DNA of 64,000 nucleotides from Terasakiella brassicae (lineage in GTDB: Bacteria > Pseudomonadota > Alphaproteobacteria > Rhodospirillales > Terasakiellaceae). The stretch covers positions 1 through 64,000 of the forward strand of contig NZ_BMHV01000009.1 in the NCBI RefSeq assembly GCF_014641495.1. Reading direction: 5' to 3'. Positions within the stretch are counted from its first letter, which is position 1; every line of letters begins with the position of its first letter. The position numbers and the translations under genes were made by a program. The notes below the pieces were generated by a model. It did not search any database. It was not told the origin of the DNA and saw nothing but the letters and a program-made list of their open reading frames with translations. Below are positions 46,729 to 56,487 of the stretch, one piece after another.

Positions 46729-47940
46729 ATGAACACACCCAATACATTTATGGCAGGCCCGGACGAAGATGGGCGCTTTGGTATTTTCGGCGGACGCTTT
46801 GTTGCCGAAACGCTCATGCCCTTGATCCTTGATGTTGAAAAACATTTTAACGAGGTCAAAGACGACCCGGAATTTCAGGCCCAAGTTCAAGGTTACCTGA
46901 AACAATATGTTGGTCGCCCCAGCCCGCTTTATTTCGCAGAACGTTTCACCGAACATTGCGGTGGGGCAAAGGTTTATTTCAAACGCGAAGACCTGAACCA
47001 TACAGGTGCGCATAAAATCAACAGCTGCATCGGTCAAATCCTGCTGGCAAAACGCATGGGTAAAAAACGCATCATTGCGGAAACCGGTGCAGGTCAACAC
47101 GGTGTGGCAACCGCAACCGTTTGCGCCCTGTTCGGGTTGGACTGTACCGTCTTTATGGGCGCAACCGATATTGAACGCCAGCAACCCAACGTCTTTCGCA
47201 TGAAATTGCTGGGCGCAGAAGTTCGCCCGGTAACCGCCGGGTCCGGCACCTTAAAAGACGCGATGAACGAAGCTTTGCGCGATTGGGTCGCCAATGTGCA
47301 TGATACCTATTATTTGATCGGCACGGTCGCAGGACCGCACCCTTACCCGGTTATGGTCCGCGAATTCCAGAAAATCATTGGCGAAGAAGCCCGCGAACAG
47401 ATTATGGAACAGGAAGGCCGCCTGCCTGATATGCTTGTGGCCTGTGTCGGTGGCGGGTCCAACGCAATGGGTCTGTTCTATCCCTTCCTTGATGATACAG
47501 ACGTGCGCATTATCGGCGTCGAAGCCGCCGGGCATGGTGTCGATACCGATGAACATGCGGCGTCCCTGACAGGGGGGCGTCCCGGTGTGTTACACGGCAA
47601 CCGGACCTATTTGCTGCAAGATGACGATGGGCAGATTATCGAAGCACATTCCATCTCTGCCGGGTTGGATTATCCGGGCATTGGGCCGGAACATAGCTTT
47701 CTGTTTGATGCCGGACGGGTGGAATATCATTCGATCAAAGATGACGAAGCGGTCGCGGCGTTCCAGCTTTGCACCAAACTGGAAGGGATTATTCCCGCCC
47801 TTGAATCTTCCCACGCATTAGCTGAGGCTGAAAAGCTTGCCAAACAAATGTCCAAGGATGAAATCCTCGTGGTCAATATGTCCGGGCGCGGCGATAAAGA
47901 TGTCAACACGATTGCCAAGGCGATGGGGACCGTATTATGA
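46729..47940 (+). CDS. trpB: Tryptophan synthase beta chain
   Basis: A 403-residue PLP enzyme that condenses indole with serine. The PLP lysine is Lys96 in HTGAHKINS. Glutamate in ETGAGQHG and the phosphate-binding VGGGSNAMG are present, as is GRGDKD at the C terminus. It acts in a complex with TrpA, whose gene overlaps its stop by 4 bases. Confidence 0.98.
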   Translation: MNTPNTFMAGPDEDGRFGIFGGRFVAETLMPLILDVEKHFNEVKDDPEFQAQVQGYLKQYVGRPSPLYFAERFTEHCGGAKVYFKREDLNHTGAHKINSCIGQILLAKRMGKKRIIAETGAGQHGVATATVCALFGLDCTVFMGATDIERQQPNVFRMKLLGAEVRPVTAGSGTLKDAMNEALRDWVANVHDTYYLIGTVAGPHPYPVMVREFQKIIGEEAREQIMEQEGRLPDMLVACVGGGSNAMGLFYPFLDDTDVRIIGVEAAGHGVDTDEHAASLTGGRPGVLHGNRTYLLQDDDGQIIEAHSISAGLDYPGIGPEHSFLFDAGRVEYHSIKDDEAVAAFQLCTKLEGIIPALESSHALAEAEKLAKQMSKDEILVVNMSGRGDKDVNTIAKAMGTVL

Positions 47941-48767
47941 GCCAGACCCGATTAAAAACACGTTTTGACCAGCTCAAGGCCGAAGGGCGTTCCGCGCTTG
48001 TCACCTTTATCACCGCCGGTGACCCGGACCTTGCCACATCGAAAAAATTGCTGATGGGCATGCCCGGTGCGGGTGCCGATGTCATTGAACTGGGTATGCC
48101 GTTTTCCGACCCGATGGCCGATGGCCCAGCCATTCAATTGGGATCACAACGCGCCTTGGCAGCAGGTATGAACCTGAAAAATGTTTTGGCGATGGTGCGT
48201 GAATTCCGCCAAGCTGATAACGACACACCGATTGTCCTGATGGGATATTTCAACCCGATTTATTCTTATGGTGTGGACGGTTTCCTCAAAGATGCTGCAC
48301 AAGCCGGGGTTGACGGGTTTATTATTGTGGACCTGCCCCCGGAAGAAGAACGCGAATTTGCCATTCCCGCCCAAAAGGCCGGTTTGGATTTTATTTATCT
48401 CTGCACACCGACCGCAGATGATGCCCGCCTGCAATTGATCGCAGATCGGGCCAGTGGCTTTATTTATTATGTATCCATCACCGGGGTGACCGGCACGGCA
48501 TCCGCCGTCACATCCGATGTGGATGCGGCTGTCAAACGCATTCGTCAACATAGTGACTTGCCTGTTGCCATCGGTTTCGGTATCAACACGCCCGATCAGG
48601 CAAAAACAATGGCGGGCCTCAGTGATGCGGCGGTTGTCGGTTCTGCCATTGTCAAGCGGATCGCAGATAATCTGGACGAAAACGGCAAGGCCAAAGCGGG
48701 CTTGTCCGAGGCCGTTCTCTCTTATGTACAAGAATTGGCTGACGGCGTACGCGCCGCCAAAGCTTAA
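47937..48767 (+). CDS. trpA: Tryptophan synthase alpha chain
   Basis: A 276-residue TIM barrel that releases indole from indole-3-glycerol phosphate. The catalytic residues Glu51 ([11 protein letters not shown]) and Asp62 (MADGPAIQ) are present, along with GYFNPI and the phosphate-binding VGSAIVKRI. It is coupled to trpB through an ATGA overlap and lies 13 bases before accD. Confidence 0.98.
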   Translation: MSQTRLKTRFDQLKAEGRSALVTFITAGDPDLATSKKLLMGMPGAGADVIELGMPFSDPMADGPAIQLGSQRALAAGMNLKNVLAMVREFRQADNDTPIVLMGYFNPIYSYGVDGFLKDAAQAGVDGFIIVDLPPEEEREFAIPAQKAGLDFIYLCTPTADDARLQLIADRASGFIYYVSITGVTGTASAVTSDVDAAVKRIRQHSDLPVAIGFGINTPDQAKTMAGLSDAAVVGSAIVKRIADNLDENGKAKAGLSEAVLSYVQELADGVRAAKA

Positions 48768-48780
48768 AGGGGTTTAATCG

Positions 48781-49800
48781 ATGAACTGGTTAACAAACTA
48801 CGTAAAACCGAAACTGCGCGACCTTGTGCGCCCCAAAGAAATCCCCGATAACCTTTGGCACAAATGCACCAAATGCGGTCAAATGATTTTCCACCGTGAT
48901 CTGGCGAAAAACCATCATGTCTGCCAGCATTGCGGTCATCATATGCGCCTGTCAGTCACAGAGCGGCTGGAACTGTTATTTGACGATGGAAAATATACCC
49001 GCGCCGAACTGCCCAAGGTCAAACAAGACCCGTTGAAATTTAGTGATCGCCGCAAATATAAAGACCGCATCAAAGAAGCAAATAGCAAAACCAAGGAAGA
49101 AGATGCCCTTGTTGTCGCACATGGTAAAATGGGCGCTCAGAACGTGGTCATTGCCGCCTTTAACTTTGCCTATATGGGCGGGTCTATGGGAACGGCTGTC
49201 GGTGAAGGATTGGTTGCGGCCTCCAAACTGGCGATTGTACAAGATGCAGCCTTGATTGTTGTCCCAGCCTCAGGCGGGGCGCGTATGCAAGAAGGCATCC
49301 TGTCCCTGATGCAAATGGCACGTACCACAATCGGTGTGGAACGTGTCAAGGAAGCCGGCTTGCCCTATATCGTCGTTCTGACCGATCCGACAACGGGTGG
49401 GGTTTCTGCCTCTTTTGCGATGCTGGGCGATATTGCGATTGCTGAAAGCGGCGCTGTTATCGGTTTTGCCGGTCGCCGTGTGATCGAACAAACCATTCGC
49501 GAACAATTGCCCGATGATTTCCAGACCGCTGAATATTTGTATGAACACGGCATGGTCGATATGGTTGTGCGCCGTCACGAACTGCGCCCGACCCTGATCA
49601 ACGTTCTCAGCCTGTTGCGCCATACAAAACCGGCAGGGGATCTGGTCGAACTGGCGCACGGTGATAAACCGATCGAGCCGGAAGTCGAAGATAACATCAA
49701 CGACATCCCGCCACCGCCGGATATCCGCCGCCCTGACAGTGAACCGCTTCCGGGCACAGAAGAAAAAGACGAAAAGGACGAGGACCATAAAGCTGACTAG
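48781..49800 (+). CDS. accD: Acetyl-CoA carboxylase carboxyltransferase beta subunit
   Basis: A 339-residue subunit that transfers carboxybiotin carbon to acetyl-CoA together with AccA. The zinc ribbon ligands are Cys29, Cys32, Cys48 and Cys51. The crotonase-like core has GGSMGTAVGEG and the acetyl-CoA loop PTTGGVSASFAMLGD. The last 50 or so residues are an acidic, proline-rich tail (for example DIPPPPDIRRPDSE) of the kind that varies among alphaproteobacteria. The folC start lies within its last codons. Confidence 0.97.
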   Translation: MNWLTNYVKPKLRDLVRPKEIPDNLWHKCTKCGQMIFHRDLAKNHHVCQHCGHHMRLSVTERLELLFDDGKYTRAELPKVKQDPLKFSDRRKYKDRIKEANSKTKEEDALVVAHGKMGAQNVVIAAFNFAYMGGSMGTAVGEGLVAASKLAIVQDAALIVVPASGGARMQEGILSLMQMARTTIGVERVKEAGLPYIVVLTDPTTGGVSASFAMLGDIAIAESGAVIGFAGRRVIEQTIREQLPDDFQTAEYLYEHGMVDMVVRRHELRPTLINVLSLLRHTKPAGDLVELAHGDKPIEPEVEDNINDIPPPPDIRRPDSEPLPGTEEKDEKDEDHKAD

Positions 49801-51070
49801 CGATATCCTTCTCTCAGAAATTGCCAAGCTCCATGACAAAGATATTGATCTGGGGCTTGAGCGATTTTTGACCCTGCTGGAACGGTTGGACAATCCGCAG
49901 AAAAAACTGCCGCCCACCATTCATGTTGCAGGCACCAACGGTAAAGGATCCACCATCGCTTTTTTACGCGCCTTTTTTGAATCCGTTGGATACAAGGTGC
50001 ACAGTTTTACCTCGCCTCATTTTTTCAATGCCCGCGAAACCGTTAACTTAGCAGGCAATGAAATAGACGAAGACATCTATTGCGCCCTTCTTCAAGAAGT
50101 CATAGATGCCAATGCGGGTGCGCCCCTCACGGTATTTGAAGCCATGACCGCCGCTGCCTTTCTGGCGTTTAGCCGCAGCAAAGGCCATGTCCTGTTGCTG
50201 GAAACCGGAATGGGCGGATTGGGCGACACCACCAATGTGATTGAAGCCCCGATCGCCTGTGCCATTACGCCGATCTCACTGGATCATAAAGAATTTCTGG
50301 GGGAAAGCGTTGCTGAAATCGCCTGCCATAAGGCCGGGATTTTGAAAAAAGACGTTCCCGTTGTCATTGCCAAACAGGAAGACGAAGCCTATCACGCCAT
50401 TCGCGAACGGGCCAAGCAACTGAATGTGCTGATGTATCGCGAACGGCGCGAATGGTTCATTAAAAAAGCAGGCGAACGGGTCATTTTTGAAGGATGGCAA
50501 GGCATTGATCGTGCATGGCCCCGCCCCGCCCTGATCGGATCTCATCAAGTTCAAAACGCCGGTGTGGCCTTGGCCTGTCTGGAACTGGTGAAAGACCGCT
50601 TCAATTTCCCTGATGAAGCCTTAAACAACGCCATGCGTTCCGTTCACTGGCCGGGGCGACTGGAACGTGTCGTTCTGCCGACCTTCGATCCGAAATGGGA
50701 GATTTGGCTGGACGGTGCCCATAACGAAGCAGCGGGAAAAGCGTTACGGCGGCAACTCAAAAAATGGGATGACCGTCCGCTTTATCTTGTGCTTGGCATG
50801 CTGAAACGAAAAGACAGCAAACCTTTTATTCGTGAAATTGCCGATGTTGTCGATCATGTCTACACCGTTCCCATCCCGAACCAGCCGTGCAAAAAACCGG
50901 AAAGACTCGCCCTGAACGTCATGGATATCGGGGCAACGGCAACGGTCTGTGAAGACTTGCCGCTTGCCTTGGAATTGATTAAACGCGAACGTAAAAAAAC
51001 GGGACGGATCGTGATTTGCGGCTCTCTCAGTCTTGTGGCTAACTTCTATGAATTACAATCACGCACTTGA
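49793..51070 (+). CDS. folC: Bifunctional folylpolyglutamate/dihydrofolate synthase, CUG start
   Basis: A 425-residue ATP-dependent ligase that adds glutamate to folates. Motifs are complete: P-loop GTNGKGS (47-53), TSPHFFNARETVN, ETGMGGLGDTTNV, DH (164-165), the carbamylated-type Lys180 (ACHKAGI) and DGAHN in the C-terminal half. No ATG exists near the homologous start. GAGGA (49780-49784) lies 8 bases before a CTG at 49793, giving TSDILLSEIAKLH, which matches FolC N termini. An upstream in-frame ATG (49661) would add 44 unrelated residues inside accD. Two FolC-like genes follow, overlapping in series. Confidence 0.93.
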   Translation: MTSDILLSEIAKLHDKDIDLGLERFLTLLERLDNPQKKLPPTIHVAGTNGKGSTIAFLRAFFESVGYKVHSFTSPHFFNARETVNLAGNEIDEDIYCALLQEVIDANAGAPLTVFEAMTAAAFLAFSRSKGHVLLLETGMGGLGDTTNVIEAPIACAITPISLDHKEFLGESVAEIACHKAGILKKDVPVVIAKQEDEAYHAIRERAKQLNVLMYRERREWFIKKAGERVIFEGWQGIDRAWPRPALIGSHQVQNAGVALACLELVKDRFNFPDEALNNAMRSVHWPGRLERVVLPTFDPKWEIWLDGAHNEAAGKALRRQLKKWDDRPLYLVLGMLKRKDSKPFIREIADVVDHVYTVPIPNQPCKKPERLALNVMDIGATATVCEDLPLALELIKRERKKTGRIVICGSLSLVANFYELQSRT

Positions 51071-52175
51071 TCTGATTTTTGAAAGCTACATTGCGGTCAA
51101 ACCTTTGTTAAAAGGGCGTTTGGACCGCGATGTTCGCAACCCGCATATTATCCTGAATATGGCCCGGCAACTGGATTTAATCCCACCCGCCGATAAAATC
51201 CTGAAAGTCACCGGGTCAAAGGGCAAAGGCACGGTTGCGCGACTTTGTGCCAGCAGTCTTGAACCGTTTGGCAAAGTGGGTCTGGTGATTTCGCCTGAAG
51301 AAATCGACCATACCGATCGCATGCGTATTAACGGACAGCCAATTCCCCAAGACCGTTTTATTGCCTGTTTTGAGAAAATATGGACACAAATTAAGATACC
51401 ATCGGCACCTGATTATCTCTCCCCCTACGGTCTGTTTTTATTGATTGCCCTGCACTGGTTCAAAGAGGAAAACGTCGATCTGTTTGTTATTGAAACCGGG
51501 CGCGGTGTGCGTTTTGACGAAGGCGGTCAAATCCCGGCCCATACCGGTGTCGTGACCTCTATCTTTTTTGAACATGGCGATTATCTGGGGCCGACACTGG
51601 ATGATATACGCGCCGATAAACTCTCTATTTCAGAAACCTGTGACCATCTGGTCATAGGTGCACGTGACACAAAGACACCCAACCTTGCCTATCCACATTG
51701 GTACGAGCTGGCCCGCCAAAGTGCCACCGAAGCCTTACGCGCCTTTCGTGGACGCGCCATTGATATTATCGATATCCCTTGTGCGTCTTTCGCAACACGA
51801 CAAGATGTCAACCGGACTTTGATGTACGAAGGCATGATCGCGCGCGACAGCGCGGACGAGGCCTTTCTACAACGACTTATGCAAGATCATAACGGACAGG
51901 TGCATTTTTATCTGTCGCTGCCCGATGATAAAGATTTCGATGGTATTATGGACCTGTTGCAAAAAACGGGTGCCACAGTCTCCCAAATCATCCTGACCGG
52001 GGAACGTGGCTTTCTGTCATATGAAAAGGCAAAACAACATCAGGTCGCCTATCAAGGGGATTTCAACGATGTTTGCGCCCTGCAATCCGGTCTTGATTTA
52101 CCCCAAACGGGATTGATCTATTTTATCGGTACGCAAACCTATCTGCGCTTGATTAAACGGGCTTATTTTATATGA
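51048..52175 (+). CDS. Diverged FolC/Mur-ligase-like protein, first copy
   Basis: A 375-residue protein with the Mur-ligase central fold. Its P-loop GSKGKGT (56-62) is intact, EH (175-176) and Lys191 (ADKLSIS) are kept, and the C-terminal domain has the DDKD motif (293-296). The folate-binding parts are lost: TSPHL has become ISPEE (81-85) and DGAHN has become EGMIA (261-265). ETGRGVRFDEG (149-159) resembles the ETARGG loop of cyanophycin synthetase more than folate ligases. Its start overlaps folC by 23 bases and its end overlaps the next ligase by 4. ATP use is likely; the acceptor and amino acid are unknown. Confidence 0.8.
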   Translation: MNYNHALDLIFESYIAVKPLLKGRLDRDVRNPHIILNMARQLDLIPPADKILKVTGSKGKGTVARLCASSLEPFGKVGLVISPEEIDHTDRMRINGQPIPQDRFIACFEKIWTQIKIPSAPDYLSPYGLFLLIALHWFKEENVDLFVIETGRGVRFDEGGQIPAHTGVVTSIFFEHGDYLGPTLDDIRADKLSISETCDHLVIGARDTKTPNLAYPHWYELARQSATEALRAFRGRAIDIIDIPCASFATRQDVNRTLMYEGMIARDSADEAFLQRLMQDHNGQVHFYLSLPDDKDFDGIMDLLQKTGATVSQIILTGERGFLSYEKAKQHQVAYQGDFNDVCALQSGLDLPQTGLIYFIGTQTYLRLIKRAYFI

Positions 52176-53281
52176 CGGCTATAGATCGCCTGCTTCAACA
52201 TCCCCGTTTCGGTCCACCCGGTGTTAATGAACGCATGGCCCAACTTTGCCAAGGGCTGAACATGGTGCCCAGCATCAAAGTTGTCGGATCAAACGGCAAA
52301 GGCACCACCGCACACCTGATGGCCCGAATGGCACAGGGATTGGGGAAATCTGTCGGGCTTTATACCTCCCCCCATTTATTGCAGGTCAACGAACGCATCC
52401 AGATCAATGGATGCATGATCACGGATGAAGACCTCGATGCCTGCCTGACACAGGCCTTAAATCACGCGGTCGCCCTTCCACAAAGTGGGCGGTTTGAAAT
52501 CCTGACCCTTGCCGCCCTAATTTTTTTTGCCGAACAAAACGTCGATCTCGCCATTATGGAAATCGGATTGGGCGGGCGGTTTGATCCAGTTCGCATTGCA
52601 CCGGGCACCATTTCGGTTTTGACTTCAATCGATCTGGAACATACCGCCATTCTGGGGGAAAACCTTCACGCCATTGCAAGCGAAAAAGCCGCTGTTTGCA
52701 AAGCAGGTGACACACTCCTCAGCGCCGTTGGTGGTCTTGAAGACTGCATACCCAACGGTGTGACCTATATTGATCTCTCCTGCCCGCCCCTTGATCCCTT
52801 GCACAGCAATGCCCGACTTGCCGCCCATGCCTTAAAACAGCATTTTGCGCTGGATACCTTACCCGAAACATATGGTGTTCAGGTGCCGGGACGGTTGCAA
52901 AAACTGTCCACCCATCCACCGATCTATGTGGATGTGGCCCATAACGCCCAAAGCGTTGCAACGGCTGTTTCAGCTTTTCCTGAGCGTCCCCTCAGTCTGA
53001 TTTGTGCTTTTAAAAATGATAAAGACCTCGCTGCAATAAAAGGGACATTTCATCATGTGATTGCCCTTCAATTTGATGCCGATATGCACACACCAGATCA
53101 TATCCTCACCCACTTGAACGCCACATATAAAGACACCGCACACGATATCGAGCATGCCCTTACGTTCGCAAAAGACAAACGACCTGAGGATGGCGTTATT
53201 CTCTGTCTCGGCGGCTTTGGTATGGCAGGACGGGTCTTGGCACATATGCAGGGTGTTCACTATGATGTGATTGGCTTGTGA
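52172..53281 (+). CDS. Diverged FolC/Mur-ligase-like protein, second copy
   Basis: A 369-residue ligase closer to FolC than its neighbour. It has P-loop GSNGKGT (39-45), TSPHL (65-69) with NERIQING, EH (156-157), Lys172 (ASEKAAV) and DVAHN (254-258). The DATN-type element of FolC after GLGGRFD is replaced by PVRIAPG. About 50 residues shorter than FolC, it is coupled to the preceding gene by an ATGA overlap. The three ligases are thus made from one mRNA in tandem. It may still act on a folate or pterin, or on another carboxylate; the substrate is not known. Confidence 0.82.
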   Translation: MTAIDRLLQHPRFGPPGVNERMAQLCQGLNMVPSIKVVGSNGKGTTAHLMARMAQGLGKSVGLYTSPHLLQVNERIQINGCMITDEDLDACLTQALNHAVALPQSGRFEILTLAALIFFAEQNVDLAIMEIGLGGRFDPVRIAPGTISVLTSIDLEHTAILGENLHAIASEKAAVCKAGDTLLSAVGGLEDCIPNGVTYIDLSCPPLDPLHSNARLAAHALKQHFALDTLPETYGVQVPGRLQKLSTHPPIYVDVAHNAQSVATAVSAFPERPLSLICAFKNDKDLAAIKGTFHHVIALQFDADMHTPDHILTHLNATYKDTAHDIEHALTFAKDKRPEDGVILCLGGFGMAGRVLAHMQGVHYDVIGL

Positions 53282-53332
53282 AGGGCACAATACCTATTCT
53301 TGAGGGGTGATCCATAATGAAAGCCCCTACAG

Positions 53333-54019
53333 ATGAAAAAAGCAACGTTTCTGAGCCTCAGCCTTCTTCTCGGTTTCAGCTTTCCGGTGAATGCCAGCCA
53401 GCCGGTGGCCCTTGTTGAACTTTTTACCTCACAAGGGTGTTCAAGCTGCCCGCCTGCCGATGCGTTTTTAGGGAAGCTTGCCATGCGCCCGGATGTGCTT
53501 GCCTTGGCCTATCATGTGGATTATTGGGATTATATTGGCTGGAAAGATGTCCATGCCAAAGCAGCCTTTACCCAGCGCCAGCGCGATTATGCCCACAGCT
53601 TTAATTTACGTTATGTCTATACGCCTCAAATGGTGGTGTCTGGTCGATATCAAGACAGCGGCAATCAACAAGATCGTATCTTAAAAGCAATCACACGTGA
53701 GCTTGCCAACCAAACGGATATTACCCTTGAATACAAATCAGACGGTTTCTCCCTCAGCGGTCCGAAGCAAGAAAGTCCGCTCAACGCATATCTGATCAAT
53801 TACCTGAAAGAAAACACAACCGAAGTCCGCCGTGGGGAAAATCGCGGGCGCAGCCTGACCAATTATCACATTGTCCAATCCTTGCAAAAAGTTGGCGCTT
53901 GGTCGGGTGGACAGAGTCACTTTGACCTATCCGCACAAAAGAAAAACAACATCGGACAGGGATTTTTTTTACAACACCCTGAAACCCTTGAAATCGTAGC
54001 TGCCTTTAAACTGGATTAG
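53333..54019 (+). CDS. DUF1223 secreted thioredoxin-like protein
   Basis: A 228-residue protein with a signal peptide (about 1-21) and a thioredoxin-like domain carrying Cys36 and Cys39 in FTSQGCSSCPPAD. The segments LAYHVDYWDYIGWKD and YTPQMVVSGR identify the DUF1223 family, widespread in alphaproteobacteria, often with no known function. It should sit in the periplasm and may act in thiol redox chemistry. It starts 51 bases after the ligase cassette. Confidence 0.88.
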   Translation: MKKATFLSLSLLLGFSFPVNASQPVALVELFTSQGCSSCPPADAFLGKLAMRPDVLALAYHVDYWDYIGWKDVHAKAAFTQRQRDYAHSFNLRYVYTPQMVVSGRYQDSGNQQDRILKAITRELANQTDITLEYKSDGFSLSGPKQESPLNAYLINYLKENTTEVRRGENRGRSLTNYHIVQSLQKVGAWSGGQSHFDLSAQKKNNIGQGFFLQHPETLEIVAAFKLD

Positions 54020-54099
54020 CGTCTTTCAACCAAAGCATGCCTTGAAACCAGCCTCCTGCAAACTATATCGGTTCTAGTCACATCGTGAAGGAGGAAGCT

Positions 54100-54312
54100 A
54101 TGCTATTAGGCCTGAATATCCTGAAGTCCCCGAAGGAAAAGGTCGAGCTTCCCGTTATCGGACCCTACGGTAGCGGTGGGCAAGAACCCAAATTAAAAGA
54201 ACTTCTGGACGACCCGATTATCCATTTAATCGCAAAATCCGACAAAATTGCACCTCACGAACTCGCCGGTTGCGTCGAACAAATGCGCAAAAAAATCGGT
54301 TCCAAACATTAA
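54100..54312 (+). CDS. Small protein of unknown function
   Basis: A 70-residue soluble protein. AGGAGG lies just before the ATG at 54100, a strong ribosome binding site; in-frame codons upstream back to 54085 lie on the site itself. It has a short helix-forming C-terminal half (IIHLIAKSDKIAPHELAGCVEQMRK region) and one Cys. No family was recognised. A bidirectional terminator follows. Confidence 0.7.
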   Translation: MLLGLNILKSPKEKVELPVIGPYGSGGQEPKLKELLDDPIIHLIAKSDKIAPHELAGCVEQMRKKIGSKH

Positions 54313-54353
54313 GGCACACAGACTTCTAGGCGCTAGAAGATATCGATAAAAAG

Positions 54354-54393
54354 AATGGGCCACGAAGGAAAACTCTTTCGTGGCCCATTTTTT
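54354..54393. terminator. Bidirectional terminator
   Basis: AATGGGCCACGAA (54354-54366) and TTCGTGGCCCATT (54377-54389) form a perfect 13-bp stem with T residues after it. It stands between the plus-strand small protein gene and the convergent htpG. Confidence 0.9.
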
Positions 54394-54400
54394 ACATGGC

Positions 54401-56263
54401 TTAAACCAAGCCTTTTTCCATTGCCGATGTCATACGATGGGCAAAAGCCGTCATATCGGGAATGGTTTCACCTTCAATAATACGGGCCTGATCCAGTAAA
54501 AGATGGGCTGCATCATCAATCGTCGGCGTGGTGCCGTCTGCAGACAGGTCAACCAATTTCTTAATCAAGCTATGTGTTGGGTTCAGTTCCAGAATTGGGG
54601 CATCGTCCGGTACGGCCTGACCATGTTGTTTCAACATGCGTTGCAAGTTGCGATCCATCGCCCCTTCGCCGGCGACCAAACAAACCGCACTATCGGTCAA
54701 ACGGTCCGTGGAACGAACTTCTTGAACGCTATCGCCCAATACGGCCTTAAAAGCAGCGCATAAACGGTCGACACCGTCTTTATCTGCACTCTCTTCTTTG
54801 GCGTCCTCGTCGCTTTCCCCGTCTTTTTTAATCTTGGACAGGTCAGCCCCACCTTTGGTGATCGACTGGAATTGCTTTTCTTCAAAAGCACCGACACCGG
54901 GGATCCAGAATTCATCGATCGGGTCGGTCATAAACAGAACCTCAACCCCTTTGGCCTTAAAGCCTTCCAATTGCGGAGATTTCTTCAAGGCATCGATATC
55001 ATCACCGGAAATATAGAAAATCTGGTCCTGACCTTCCTTCATGCGTTCGACATATTGCGCCAAGGAAACCCAATCATCATCCTGTGTTGATTTGAAACGA
55101 GCCAAGGCCAGACAGTCTTGTTTATGGGCAAAATCTTCGTAGATGCCTTCTTTCATCACCGCGCCAAAGTTTTCCCAAAATGTGACATAGCCTTCGGTGT
55201 CTTTTTCAGCCTTTTTCTTCAGCTCGCCCAAAATTTTCTTGGTGAGACCGGCTTTGATTTTCGCCAGAACCGGATTGTGTTGCAGCATTTCGCGTGACAC
55301 ATTCAACGGCAAATCCCCACTATCGACAACACCGCGTACAAAACGCAGGTATTGCGGGATAACTTCATCACAATCATCGGTGATAAACACACGATTGACG
55401 TATAGCTTCAGGTGGTTTTTACGTTCCGGTGTGAACAAATCCATCGGGCGTGAACCGGGAATGAACAGCAAGTTGGTATATTCAATCACCCCTTCAACCC
55501 GGTTATGTAAAGTCAGCCACGGTTCATCAAAGGCATGGGCCACATGGTGATAGAACTCTTTATACTGTTCTTCACTGACATCGCTTTGCGAACGTGTCCA
55601 GATGGCAGAGGCAGAATTCAGCGTTTCGTCTTCTTCGCCTTTGAGCTCAATCGGAATACTGATGTGGTCGGAATAGGTTTTGACGATATGGCGCAGGCGA
55701 TGATCTTCTAAAAATTCGCTTTGATCTTCGCGCATCTTCAATTGAATGGTTGTGCCGTGGCCGTCGCGTGTCGCATCCCCGATCACATAATCGCCTTCAC
55801 CATTGCTGGTCCAGGACCAGGCCTTGTCTTCGCCCGCCTTACGGGTGGTCACCACCACTTCTTCGGCCACCATGAAGGAGGAATAGAACCCGACCCCAAA
55901 TTGGCCGATCAAGTTCACATCCGACTTACCGGATTCTTCTGCCGCCTTTAAAAAGGCTTCGGTGCCGGATTTGGCAATCGTACCCAGATTATTAATCAGG
56001 TCGTCATGGTTCATACCGATACCGTTATCGGCAATCGTTAAGATTTTGGCCTCTTTATCAAGCGACAACGAGATTTTAAAATCTGAATCACCATCAAGAA
56101 GAGACGAATCGGTTTGCGCTTCATAACGCAATTTATCGCACGCATCCGATGCGTTAGAGATCAGTTCCCTGAGGAAAATCTCTTTATTGCTGTACAACGA
56201 GTGGGTGACAATATGCAGAAGTTTGCTGACTTCTGCCTGAAACGATAGTTTTTCTTCGGTCAT
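54401..56263 (-). CDS. htpG: Molecular chaperone HtpG (Hsp90)
   Basis: A 620-residue cytosolic Hsp90. The N-terminal ATPase domain has ELISNASDACDKLRYE, DNGIGM and GQFGVGFYSSFMV; the middle domain includes GVVDSGDLPLNVSREMLQ; the C-terminal dimerisation domain follows. It folds and remodels client proteins under stress. Length and motifs are complete. It diverges from the hibernation-factor gene; I could not identify a clear heat-shock promoter between them. Confidence 0.98.
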   Translation of the reverse strand: MTEEKLSFQAEVSKLLHIVTHSLYSNKEIFLRELISNASDACDKLRYEAQTDSSLLDGDSDFKISLSLDKEAKILTIADNGIGMNHDDLINNLGTIAKSGTEAFLKAAEESGKSDVNLIGQFGVGFYSSFMVAEEVVVTTRKAGEDKAWSWTSNGEGDYVIGDATRDGHGTTIQLKMREDQSEFLEDHRLRHIVKTYSDHISIPIELKGEEDETLNSASAIWTRSQSDVSEEQYKEFYHHVAHAFDEPWLTLHNRVEGVIEYTNLLFIPGSRPMDLFTPERKNHLKLYVNRVFITDDCDEVIPQYLRFVRGVVDSGDLPLNVSREMLQHNPVLAKIKAGLTKKILGELKKKAEKDTEGYVTFWENFGAVMKEGIYEDFAHKQDCLALARFKSTQDDDWVSLAQYVERMKEGQDQIFYISGDDIDALKKSPQLEGFKAKGVEVLFMTDPIDEFWIPGVGAFEEKQFQSITKGGADLSKIKKDGESDEDAKEESADKDGVDRLCAAFKAVLGDSVQEVRSTDRLTDSAVCLVAGEGAMDRNLQRMLKQHGQAVPDDAPILELNPTHSLIKKLVDLSADGTTPTIDDAAHLLLDQARIIEGETIPDMTAFAHRMTSAMEKGLV

Positions 56264-56487
56264 GGCTAAAATTAAATATCCCTATATTGAAAATGGATGT
56301 GGTGGATATGTCTAAAAAAACACCCGTATGCAACCCTTCTTGTATAAAGAATCTGCAAAACTTGCATCTCTTATGTTGCGTAATCAAAAATAAGCAGGTA
56401 TGAGAGTGGGAAATTCACTGACCATTGCGCCGTTTTCCGGCACGCAAGGTCGCAATCTGTAAAGTTTTTTTTTAGGGCACGAGATAA

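Noticed and set aside
49661-49792. Upstream ATG giving a 44-residue extension of FolC
   Set aside because: The extra residues are an out-of-frame reading of accD and unlike any FolC. A start with a good SD site lies at 49793.
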